From positions 1 to 6,012 of the forward strand of contig CALPUC020000059.1 in NCBI GenBank assembly GCA_943326655.2: a stretch of 6,012 nt of DNA. Reading direction: 5' to 3'. Shown one piece after another: positions 1 to 6,012 of the stretch. The stretch comes from Rhodoluna limnophila. Its GTDB lineage: Bacteria; Actinomycetota; Actinomycetes; Actinomycetales; Microbacteriaceae. Numbering within the stretch: the stretch's first letter is position 1; the number at the start of each line of letters is the position of its first letter. The translations under genes were made by a program, and so were the position numbers. The notes under the pieces were generated by a model. It was not told where the DNA came from. It saw only the letters and a list, made by a program, of their open reading frames with translations, and ran no database searches.

Positions 1-245
1 ATTTAGTGGTTACTGTTGAGGCGCCTGAACAAGAGCAGGTAAGGCGCATGGTCGAAGATCGCAAGATGGATGCTTCCGATGCCCTAAGGCGCATCAAAAC
101 CCAGGCTAGCCCAGCGATGAGGGCCCGTCTGGCTGACCGCATTCTGAATGCAAACCAATCCTTAGACCTTTTGAAGAAGGACGCGACAAAGCTCTTCGCC
201 GAAATTCAGGCTCTTGCAAGCAACGATGCACAGGAAACTCGCTAA
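1..245 (+). CDS. coaE: Dephospho-CoA kinase, C-terminal part (5' end outside window)
   Basis: This is the C-terminal 80 or so residues of CoaE, the cytoplasmic enzyme that phosphorylates the ribose 3'-hydroxyl of dephospho-CoA with ATP, the last step of coenzyme A synthesis. The reading frame is open through the left edge (a Leu codon at 3-5 precedes the GTG at 6), so that GTG is probably internal. The family pattern is visible: a hydrophobic strand ending in VEAP, then RRMVEDRKMDASDALRRI, Q, and an ALAD-like segment (ARLADRILNANQSLDLL), followed by a terminal helix. CoaE proteins are usually about 200 residues, so roughly 120 residues, including the P-loop, lie upstream. The usual 'AD-x3-DN' near the C-terminus reads ADRILNAN here, a shift I treat as normal variation in this loosely conserved tail. 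The TAA stop overlaps the uvrB ATG by one base, so the two genes are probably co-transcribed. The call rests on the C-terminal pattern and on synteny. Confidence 0.85.
   Translation, partial: LVVTVEAPEQEQVRRMVEDRKMDASDALRRIKTQASPAMRARLADRILNANQSLDLLKKDATKLFAEIQALASNDAQETR
232..237 (+). promoter_or_regulatory. Ribosome binding site of uvrB
   Basis: AGGAAA lies within the last codons of coaE. Its AGGA core ends 9 bases before the ATG at 245, which is acceptable Shine-Dalgarno spacing. It supports ATG 245 as the uvrB start. Neither uvrA nor uvrC has a comparable site, so uvrB looks like the member of this block with its own ribosome recruitment signal. Confidence 0.65.
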
Positions 246-2290
246 TGCAACCACAGAGCCAGGTCTTTCCATTTCAGGTCATCAGCGACTATGTTCCATC
301 GGGAGATCAGCCCACCGCCATTGCGGAACTAGAGGCGCGAATTCTGGCCGGAGAGAAGGACATCGTTCTTCTTGGCGCTACCGGAACTGGTAAATCGGCA
401 ACGACAGCATGGCTTATTGAGAAATTGCAGCGACCGACCCTTGTTTTAGCTCACAACAAAACCCTGGCAGCACAATTGGTAAACGAGTTCAGGGAACTTT
501 TGCCTAACAACGCCATCGAGTATTTCGTCAGCTATTACGATTACTACCAACCTGAGGCTTACGTGCCTCAAACCGACACCTTCATCGAAAAGGATTCGTC
601 AATTAACGATGAGGTTGAGCGCCTTAGATACAAGGCCACTATGAGTCTGCTTTCCAGGCGGGATGTAGTTGTTGTGTCCACGGTCTCCTGCATTTACGGT
701 CTTGGTGCACCAGCCGAATACCTCAACCAATCGGTCTCACTGCAGGTGGGAGATCGATTTGACCGCGACGAACTCATCAGGAGATTCGTCGACCTGCAAT
801 ACAAACGCAATGACTACGACTTCTCGCGGGGAAACTTCCGCGTCAAGGGCGACACCGTGGAAATTATTCCGGTTTACGACGAACTCGCGACCAGAATTGA
901 ATTTTTTGGCGACGAAGTGGAAGCGATTTACTCTCTGTCGGCGCTTACTGGCGAGGTGGTGGCAGCACTTCCACACGTTGCAATTTTTCCGGCGAGTTAT
1001 TACGTTGCCCCACCAGAGCAGATGGGTCGCGCCATCGAAGCGATTGAAGACGAACTGGCGATTCGTCTGAGGGAATTAGATGGCCAGGGGAAGCTGCTTG
1101 AATCACAGAGACTAAAGATGCGCACGACCTTTGATCTTGAGATGATTCGCGAAATCGGTTTTTGTTCGGGTATCGAGAATTACTCGAGGCACATCGACGG
1201 AAGAGAACAGGGTAGCGCTCCTAGCTGTCTTCTAGATTTCTTCCCGGAAGACTTTCTAACCGTCGTGGATGAGTCTCACGTGACTATTCCTCAGGTTGGC
1301 GCGATGTATGAGGGAGATTCTTCGAGAAAGAGAACCCTTGTTGAACACGGCTTTAGACTTCCCTCTGCTCTCGATAATCGCCCGCTGAAGTTCTCCGAGT
1401 TTGAAGAACGCGTAGGTCAAACGGTTTACCTCTCGGCGACTCCTGGAAAGTATGAGTTGGCCCGGTCGAGTGGCTACGTCGAGCAGATCATCAGACCAAC
1501 CGGGCTCATCGATCCTGCAATCGTGGTGAAGCCGGTCAAAGGTCAGATTGATGACCTTCTGGAACAGATTCGTATTAGAACTGCGAAAGACGAGCGAATC
1601 CTGGTTACCACTCTTACCAAAAAGATGGCCGAGGACCTGAACGAGTTCCTAAATGAGGCTGGGATTCGCGTTAGATACCTTCACAGCGACGTAGACACAC
1701 TTAGACGAGTTGAGTTACTTACGGAGCTCAGAGCAGGCGTCTACGACGTGTTAGTGGGAATCAATCTACTTCGCGAGGGATTAGACCTTCCGGAAGTTTC
1801 CCTGGTGGCAATTCTCGACGCTGACAAACAGGGATTCCTTCGTTCGGCTACCTCGTTGATCCAAACGATTGGGCGCGCAGCTAGAAACGTAAATGGCGAA
1901 GTGCACATGTACGCCGACAAAATGACTCCCGCTATGGAGCAGGCCATCGAGGAAACCGATCGAAGACGAGAGAAACAGGTCGCCTACAACACCTTGCACG
2001 GGGTAGACCCTCAGCCACTTCGAAAGAAGATCGCCGACCTCACCGACCAAATTAACCGTGAAGAGGTTGACACAGCCGAACTAGTGGAGTCCATGAGAGC
2101 CGGTAAAGGAAAAGTTCGATCTAAAGCTTCTGGAACAACTAACGTTGATGAATTGCTAGCAACAATCCTCGAGCTTGAAGCGGAGATGAGGATAGCGGCC
2201 AGCGAGTTACAGTTTGAACTTGCGGCGAGGCTCAGAGACGAAGTGAGTGACATGAAGCGCTCGCTTCGCGACATTCAAAGACACGCCTGA
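245..2290 (+). CDS. uvrB: Excinuclease ABC subunit B (UvrB)
   Basis: UvrB is the cytoplasmic helicase-like damage-verification subunit of nucleotide excision repair. UvrA delivers it to DNA, it clamps one strand with a beta-hairpin, and it then recruits UvrC. The 681-residue product is full length for the family. Visible in order are the N-terminal PSGDQPTAI motif (about 18-26), Walker A GATGTGKS (44-51), the beta-hairpin with YYDYYQPEAYVPQTD (97-111), and the UvrA-interaction domain (roughly 150-250). These are followed by Walker B/motif II DESH (342-345), motif III SATPG (397-401), motif V around GINLLREGLDLPE (505-517), and motif VI QTIGRAARN (540-548). A C-terminal UVR motif (about 635-670, core FELAARLRDEV) binds the matching motif in UvrC. 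No key residue appears to be missing. The ATG start forms a TAATG overlap with the coaE stop, has an AGGA site upstream, and gives the expected N-terminus. The TGA stop is followed directly by the inverted repeat at the uvrA start. Confidence 0.98.
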   Translation: MQPQSQVFPFQVISDYVPSGDQPTAIAELEARILAGEKDIVLLGATGTGKSATTAWLIEKLQRPTLVLAHNKTLAAQLVNEFRELLPNNAIEYFVSYYDYYQPEAYVPQTDTFIEKDSSINDEVERLRYKATMSLLSRRDVVVVSTVSCIYGLGAPAEYLNQSVSLQVGDRFDRDELIRRFVDLQYKRNDYDFSRGNFRVKGDTVEIIPVYDELATRIEFFGDEVEAIYSLSALTGEVVAALPHVAIFPASYYVAPPEQMGRAIEAIEDELAIRLRELDGQGKLLESQRLKMRTTFDLEMIREIGFCSGIENYSRHIDGREQGSAPSCLLDFFPEDFLTVVDESHVTIPQVGAMYEGDSSRKRTLVEHGFRLPSALDNRPLKFSEFEERVGQTVYLSATPGKYELARSSGYVEQIIRPTGLIDPAIVVKPVKGQIDDLLEQIRIRTAKDERILVTTLTKKMAEDLNEFLNEAGIRVRYLHSDVDTLRRVELLTELRAGVYDVLVGINLLREGLDLPEVSLVAILDADKQGFLRSATSLIQTIGRAARNVNGEVHMYADKMTPAMEQAIEETDRRREKQVAYNTLHGVDPQPLRKKIADLTDQINREEVDTAELVESMRAGKGKVRSKASGTTNVDELLATILELEAEMRIAASELQFELAARLRDEVSDMKRSLRDIQRHA

Positions 2291-2322
2291 GATTTAGACT
2301 ATTCAAGTGAGTCGTCTAAATC
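2291..2322. repeat. Inverted repeat / hairpin spanning the uvrA start codon
   Basis: GATTTAGAC (2291-2299) is the exact reverse complement of GTCTAAATC (2314-2322). Inside these arms, after one T/C mismatch (2300 with 2313), ATTC (2301-2304) can pair with GAGT (2309-2312) using one G-U pair. This leaves a four-base tip, AAGT (2305-2308). In RNA it would be a 13-pair stem whose tip holds the first two bases of the uvrA GTG (2307-2309). The left arm starts on the base after the uvrB TGA, and the right arm encodes residues 3-5 of UvrA plus one base. It could act as an mRNA structure gating uvrA translation or as a palindromic protein-binding site. There is no T-tract after it, so it does not look like a terminator. 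The repeat is seen directly; its function is inferred. Confidence 0.7.
2295..2300 (+). promoter_or_regulatory. Candidate -10 box for a leaderless uvrA transcript
   Basis: TAGACT fits the TANNNT pattern of actinobacterial sigma-70-type -10 boxes. If its last T is position -7, transcription would begin exactly at G2307, the first base of the uvrA GTG. Leaderless mRNAs starting at ATG or GTG are common in actinobacteria. The absence of a Shine-Dalgarno sequence before this gene agrees with the idea. There is no good -35: only TTCAAA at 2274-2279, with a short 15-base spacer. TANNNT occurs by chance about once in 64 positions, so this is a candidate only. Confidence 0.35.
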
Positions 2323-5159
2323 CCGAAAATAAACTGCACGTGAAAGGTGCTCGTGTTCACAATTTAAAGAACATCGATTTGGAGATTCCACGCGACGCGA
2401 TGGTCGTTTTCACAGGACTTTCTGGTTCGGGAAAATCATCTCTGGCGTTTGACACTATTTTCGCCGAAGGTCAGCGACGCTACGTAGAGTCTCTTTCGGC
2501 CTATGCTCGACAGTTTTTAGGTCAGGTTGAACGACCGGATGTCGATTTCATCGAGGGTCTGTCGCCAGCGGTTTCTATAGACCAGAAATCGACCAACCGC
2601 AATCCTCGCTCTACCGTTGGAACGATCACGGAGATTCACGACTACCTCAGGTTGCTTTGGGCTCGTATCGGCGTTCCACATTGCGCTGAATGTGGCGAGA
2701 AAATTGTTCGGCAAACGCCTCAACAGATTGTTGACCAGATTCTCGAGCTATCCGAAGGCACGAAGTATCAAATTCTGGCCCCGATCGTGACCCAGAAAAA
2801 GGGCGAGTTCGTTGATCTCTTTACATCGCTTCAGGCCCAGGGATTCTCTAGAATCACGGTCGATGGCGAGACAATCTCCTTGGCCGATGCCAAACCATTG
2901 AAAAAGACCTTCAAGCACGACATCTCGGTTGTGGTTGACCGCCTGGTGGCCAAGACCGACATAATTCAAAGGCTTACAGACTCGGTTGAAACCGCGCTCA
3001 AACTTGCCGGCGGGCGTCTGGTCTTGGATTTGGTAGACGACAAGAGTTCGACCGGTCAACGCAGCTTTAGTGAAAAGTTGTCTTGCCCGAATGAGCATGA
3101 ATTGACCCTTACTGAGATCGAACCGAGGACGTTTTCGTTCAACGCACCTTTCGGCGCCTGCTCTGCTTGCAGCGGCCTCGGTACCAAGATGGCCGTTGAA
3201 CCCGAGCTAGTAATTGGCGACGCGAACGCCAGCATCAACGAAGGCGTTCTACTCCCTTGGTCCACTCCTGGAAAGGGACTATACGGATTCTTTACCCGAG
3301 TTTTGGAGTCACTAGCCAAGGAACTTGATTTCTCGCTCGATACACCGTGGAACGAACTGAACGAAGACATCAGAGAGGCTGTGCTCTTTGGCAATAACTT
3401 CGACGTCAAGGTGAAGTGGAAAAACAAGTATGGCCGCGAGCTTCGTTATACCTCCGGTTTCGAAGGAGTGCTCACTTACATCGAGAGAAAATGGCTCGAA
3501 AGCGATAACGACTTCCAAAGAGGTCGCTGGGCCGGCTACCTGCGCGAGATACCTTGCGCCAGTTGCGATGGAACCCGTCTAAAGCCTGAAGTTCTAGCCG
3601 TCAAGGTTCACGGTAGTTCAATTGCCGACGTCGCACGACTGAGTCTGCGTCAGTGCAGTCAGTTTTTCCTTGATCTAAAACTTGATGATCGTGAGGGCAA
3701 GATTGCAGCCCAGGTTCTAAGGGAAATCCAGGCGAGACTGGTTTTTCTCCTAGATGTCGGCCTTGATTACCTTTCTCTAGAGCGTGCGGCCGGCACTCTC
3801 TCGGGCGGTGAGGCGCAAAGAATACGCCTTGCTACACAAATTGGTTCCGGCCTAACCGGAGTGCTCTACGTTTTGGATGAACCAAGTATCGGACTACACC
3901 AACGTGACAATCTGAGGCTTATCCAAACACTCATAAAGCTACGAGATCTCGGAAACACTCTTGTTGTGGTTGAACACGACGAAGACACCATCAAGGCGTC
4001 TGACTGGGTTGTCGACATCGGCCCCGGAGCTGGCGTTCACGGCGGGGAAGTAGTGCACTCGGGAACTTACCAAGAACTGCTCAAGAACAAGAAGTCAATT
4101 ACCGGCGCCTATCTCAGCGGCCGCGAATCAATTGAAACCCCGAGCGTCCGCAGAAAGATAGATTCCAATCGTTTGGTAAAGGTGGTCGGTGCTCGTGCAA
4201 ACAACCTCAAAGACGTCACTGTTGAATTCCCTCTGGGGGTTCTGACTGCAGTTACCGGAGTAAGCGGTTCTGGCAAGTCTTCGCTGGTAAACGATATCCT
4301 CTATCAAGTTCTCGCCAACGGGCTTAATGGTGCAAAAGGCGTTCCTGGTCGACACACGCGAGTCGACGGGCTACAACACCTCGACAAAGTAGTGCACGTA
4401 GATCAGAACCCAATCGGCCGAACACCAAGATCTAATCCAGCAACCTATACGGGCGTATTCGATCATGTTCGCAAGCTTTTTTCGGAGACCACCGAAGCGA
4501 AAGTGCGTGGTTATCAGCAGGGTCGCTTCTCCTTCAACGTAAAAGGTGGGCGGTGTGAAGCCTGCAGCGGGGATGGAACGCTCAGAATTGAGATGAACTT
4601 TCTTCCCGACGTATACGTTGCTTGTGAAGTTTGCCATGGCGAGCGATACAACCGTGAAACGCTTCAGGTTAACTACAAGGGCAAAAACATTTCCGAAGTC
4701 TTAGACATGCCGATTGCCGAAGCAGCTGAGTTCTTCGCTCCCGTTTCGTCGATAGCCCGTTATCTAGACACGCTGGTGTCGGTTGGCCTAGGTTATGTTC
4801 GGCTCGGTCAATCGGCAACGACTCTTTCCGGAGGGGAGGCTCAGCGAGTCAAGCTCGCCACCGAACTTCAGAAGAGAAGCAACGGACGTTCGATTTATGT
4901 TCTGGATGAACCGACTACCGGCCTCCACTTTGAAGACACCAAGAAACTACTTCAAGTTCTAGCGAGCCTGGTCGAAAAAGGTAACTCGGTTATTGTCATC
5001 GAACACAATCTCGATGTAATCAAATGCGCCGATTGGGTGATTGACATGGGCCCTGAGGGCGGTGCCGGGGGAGGCGAAGTGATTGCGGTTGGGACACCCG
5101 AATCAGTTTCCAAGAACAAAGACAGCTTCACCGGAACATTCTTGGCGCGGATGTTGTAG
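2307..5159 (+). CDS. uvrA: Excinuclease ABC subunit A (UvrA)
   Basis: UvrA is the dimeric, DNA-binding double ABC ATPase that makes first contact with damaged DNA and loads UvrB. The 950 residues match the family (about 940 in E. coli). First half: Walker A GLSGSGKSS (37-45), a Cys pair at 126/129, the UvrB-binding region (roughly 130-250), a zinc site formed by C260, H264, C285 and C288, another Cys pair at 417/420, ABC signature LSGGEAQRIRLA (498-509), and Walker B VLDEPSIGLH (522-531). Second half: Walker A GVSGSGKSS (651-659), a zinc module CxxC at 750/753 and 773/776 flanking the DNA-contacting loop, signature LSGGEAQRVKLA (840-851), and Walker B VLDEPTTGLH (865-874). Both ATPase sites look intact. 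GTG 2307 is chosen because an in-frame TAG lies at 2295-2297 with no ATG, GTG or TTG between, and the N-terminus then aligns with the family. No Shine-Dalgarno sequence is seen, so expression may depend on coupling to uvrB or on a leaderless transcript. Confidence 0.98.
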   Translation: MSRLNPENKLHVKGARVHNLKNIDLEIPRDAMVVFTGLSGSGKSSLAFDTIFAEGQRRYVESLSAYARQFLGQVERPDVDFIEGLSPAVSIDQKSTNRNPRSTVGTITEIHDYLRLLWARIGVPHCAECGEKIVRQTPQQIVDQILELSEGTKYQILAPIVTQKKGEFVDLFTSLQAQGFSRITVDGETISLADAKPLKKTFKHDISVVVDRLVAKTDIIQRLTDSVETALKLAGGRLVLDLVDDKSSTGQRSFSEKLSCPNEHELTLTEIEPRTFSFNAPFGACSACSGLGTKMAVEPELVIGDANASINEGVLLPWSTPGKGLYGFFTRVLESLAKELDFSLDTPWNELNEDIREAVLFGNNFDVKVKWKNKYGRELRYTSGFEGVLTYIERKWLESDNDFQRGRWAGYLREIPCASCDGTRLKPEVLAVKVHGSSIADVARLSLRQCSQFFLDLKLDDREGKIAAQVLREIQARLVFLLDVGLDYLSLERAAGTLSGGEAQRIRLATQIGSGLTGVLYVLDEPSIGLHQRDNLRLIQTLIKLRDLGNTLVVVEHDEDTIKASDWVVDIGPGAGVHGGEVVHSGTYQELLKNKKSITGAYLSGRESIETPSVRRKIDSNRLVKVVGARANNLKDVTVEFPLGVLTAVTGVSGSGKSSLVNDILYQVLANGLNGAKGVPGRHTRVDGLQHLDKVVHVDQNPIGRTPRSNPATYTGVFDHVRKLFSETTEAKVRGYQQGRFSFNVKGGRCEACSGDGTLRIEMNFLPDVYVACEVCHGERYNRETLQVNYKGKNISEVLDMPIAEAAEFFAPVSSIARYLDTLVSVGLGYVRLGQSATTLSGGEAQRVKLATELQKRSNGRSIYVLDEPTTGLHFEDTKKLLQVLASLVEKGNSVIVIEHNLDVIKCADWVIDMGPEGGAGGGEVIAVGTPESVSKNKDSFTGTFLARML

Positions 5160-5161
5160 CG

Positions 5162-6012
5162 ATGTCAGGGCGTCAAACCTGGTTCCCAGCAACCAACAGC
5201 ATTCCAACAAATCCGGGCGTTTATCGTTGGTACGACGACAAGGACCGAATTCTTTACGTTGGTAAAGCCAAAAATCTCAAAGCCAGATTGGTTAGCTACT
5301 TTGCTAAACCTGAAAAACTGCACGAGCGCACAAGGCGGATGGTTGAATCTGCGGTTCGTATCGACTGGACGATCGTTAAAACCGAGTTTGAAGCTCTTCA
5401 GTTGGAATTCACCTGGATCAAGGAGTTCAATCCACCGTTCAATGTTCAATTTCGCGACGATAAGTCGTACCCGTATCTAGCAATCTCGGCGGGGGAAGAG
5501 TTTCCCAGGGTCTTCACATCTAGGCGCAGGGTCAAGGGCAAGACAAAGTATTTTGGACCATATACAAAAGCTTGGGCCATCAGAGAAACCATCGACGGGC
5601 TACTTAAAGTCTTTCCAATGCGGAGCTGCTCTGACTCCCAGTTTGCTTCCGCTAAGGCAGCCGACCGACCATGTTTACTAGCCGACATCGGAAAGTGCTC
5701 GGCGCCATGTGTTGGCCGAATTTCCGCTTCAGAGCATCAATTGTTGGTAAACAAGTTCACTGATTTCGTGAGTGGAGCAGACACCAAATACATATCGGAA
5801 CTCAAGACCAAGATGCTTTTAGCTTCCGATCAGGAAAATTTTGAGCTGGCAGCCAGATTCAGAGACCAGCAGGCGGCGTTGGAGACCGTCGCGGCAAAAA
5901 GTTCTGTGGTTTTGGAGCAAAGTGCTAACGCGGATGTCTTTGCGCTCGCCATGGACGGTTACACGGCTGCGGTAAGCATGTTCAATGTGCGAAACGGAAG
6001 AATCAGAGGAGC
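5162..6012 (+). CDS. uvrC: Excinuclease ABC subunit C (UvrC), N-terminal part (3' end outside window)
   Basis: UvrC is the dual-incision nuclease of nucleotide excision repair, binding the UvrB-DNA complex and cutting 3' then 5' of the lesion. The first 283 residues are present and the frame stays open to the right edge; the family is usually about 600-650 residues. The GIY-YIG nuclease domain (about 14-94) is visible: PGVY (18-21), YVGKAKNLKAR (32-42, with Tyr32 and Arg42), and EALQLE, whose final Glu82 is the expected metal ligand. Cysteines 156, 171, 179 and 183 match the four-Cys iron-sulfur cluster ligands of UvrC. A UVR motif (about 209-244, core FELAARFRDQQ) should bind the UvrB C-terminus. 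The RNase H-like domain begins near residue 258, so the catalytic residues for the 5' cut lie outside the window. ATG 5162 sits two bases after the uvrA stop. Only a weak CGGA (5148-5151) precedes it, suggesting translational coupling to uvrA. Confidence 0.96.
   Translation, partial: MSGRQTWFPATNSIPTNPGVYRWYDDKDRILYVGKAKNLKARLVSYFAKPEKLHERTRRMVESAVRIDWTIVKTEFEALQLEFTWIKEFNPPFNVQFRDDKSYPYLAISAGEEFPRVFTSRRRVKGKTKYFGPYTKAWAIRETIDGLLKVFPMRSCSDSQFASAKAADRPCLLADIGKCSAPCVGRISASEHQLLVNKFTDFVSGADTKYISELKTKMLLASDQENFELAARFRDQQAALETVAAKSSVVLEQSANADVFALAMDGYTAAVSMFNVRNGRIRG

Noticed and set aside
669..1070. Plus-strand open frame of 133 codons inside uvrB, in another frame
   Set aside because: It overlaps the conserved UvrB hairpin and UvrA-interaction region, and its translation is a low-complexity mix of Thr, Arg, Phe and Asn with no family resemblance.
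2291..2322. The junction hairpin as a rho-independent terminator or LexA box
   Set aside because: No T-tract follows the right arm, which is already inside uvrA coding sequence, and the arms do not resemble the TCGAAC/GTTCGA LexA half-sites.
3056..3427. Antisense open frame of 123 codons inside uvrA (and similar ones at 2748-3098, 4371-4637 and 4128-4355)
   Set aside because: Each lies fully opposite a strongly conserved uvrA coding region, shows no recognisable domain, and has a composition typical of a complement-strand shadow.
4477..4482. Run of six T bases as a possible terminator
   Set aside because: It is inside the uvrA coding region, with no GC-rich hairpin directly upstream, and encodes conserved UvrA sequence.
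5083..5480. Short plus-strand frames (5083-5265, 5259-5480) and antisense frames (5165-5449, 5446-5688) near the right end
   Set aside because: All overlap the uvrC frame starting at 5162, which shows clear GIY-YIG and iron-sulfur cysteine motifs and stays open to the window edge.
1..6012. Possible mobile element, CRISPR array, phage or undescribed defence system
   Set aside because: Essentially the whole window is conserved housekeeping coding sequence in a familiar order. There are no transposase or integrase genes, direct repeat arrays, or tRNA genes, and base composition shows no obvious shift by eye.

Overview
This window is a block of genome-maintenance genes, all on the + strand, with almost no non-coding DNA. 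The order is: 3' end of a dephospho-CoA kinase gene (coaE), complete uvrB, complete uvrA, and the 5' part of uvrC, which runs off the right edge. The three Uvr proteins form the bacterial nucleotide excision repair machine. UvrA with UvrB finds bulky DNA damage, UvrB is loaded at the lesion, and UvrC cuts on both sides of it.

The gene order and sequence style point to an actinobacterium. Lineage-typical features include the UvrB Walker A loop GATGTGKS, the UvrA CPNEHE zinc segment, the wide cysteine spacing and 'GKCSAPCVGR' segment of UvrC, and coaE directly upstream of uvrB. Base composition is near half G+C, judged by eye from a few lines. That is low for the phylum and fits a small-genome, streamlined lineage, perhaps freshwater Microbacteriaceae. 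The family-level placement is inference.

Layout: coaE (1-245, partial) and uvrB (245-2290) overlap by one base in a TAATG junction. A 16-base gap follows, then uvrA (2307-5159), a 2-base gap, and uvrC (5162 to the edge). The spacing suggests one operon with coupled translation. No terminator and no actinobacterial-type LexA box was seen by eye.

The one structure not explained by the coding regions lies at the uvrB/uvrA junction. A 32-base inverted repeat (2291-2322) has 9-bp perfect outer arms. It begins immediately after the uvrB stop codon and places the uvrA GTG start at the tip of the predicted hairpin. A TAGACT hexamer in its left arm lies at the exact distance expected for the -10 box of a leaderless uvrA transcript. 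No Shine-Dalgarno sequence precedes this GTG. I found no previously undescribed multi-gene system here.
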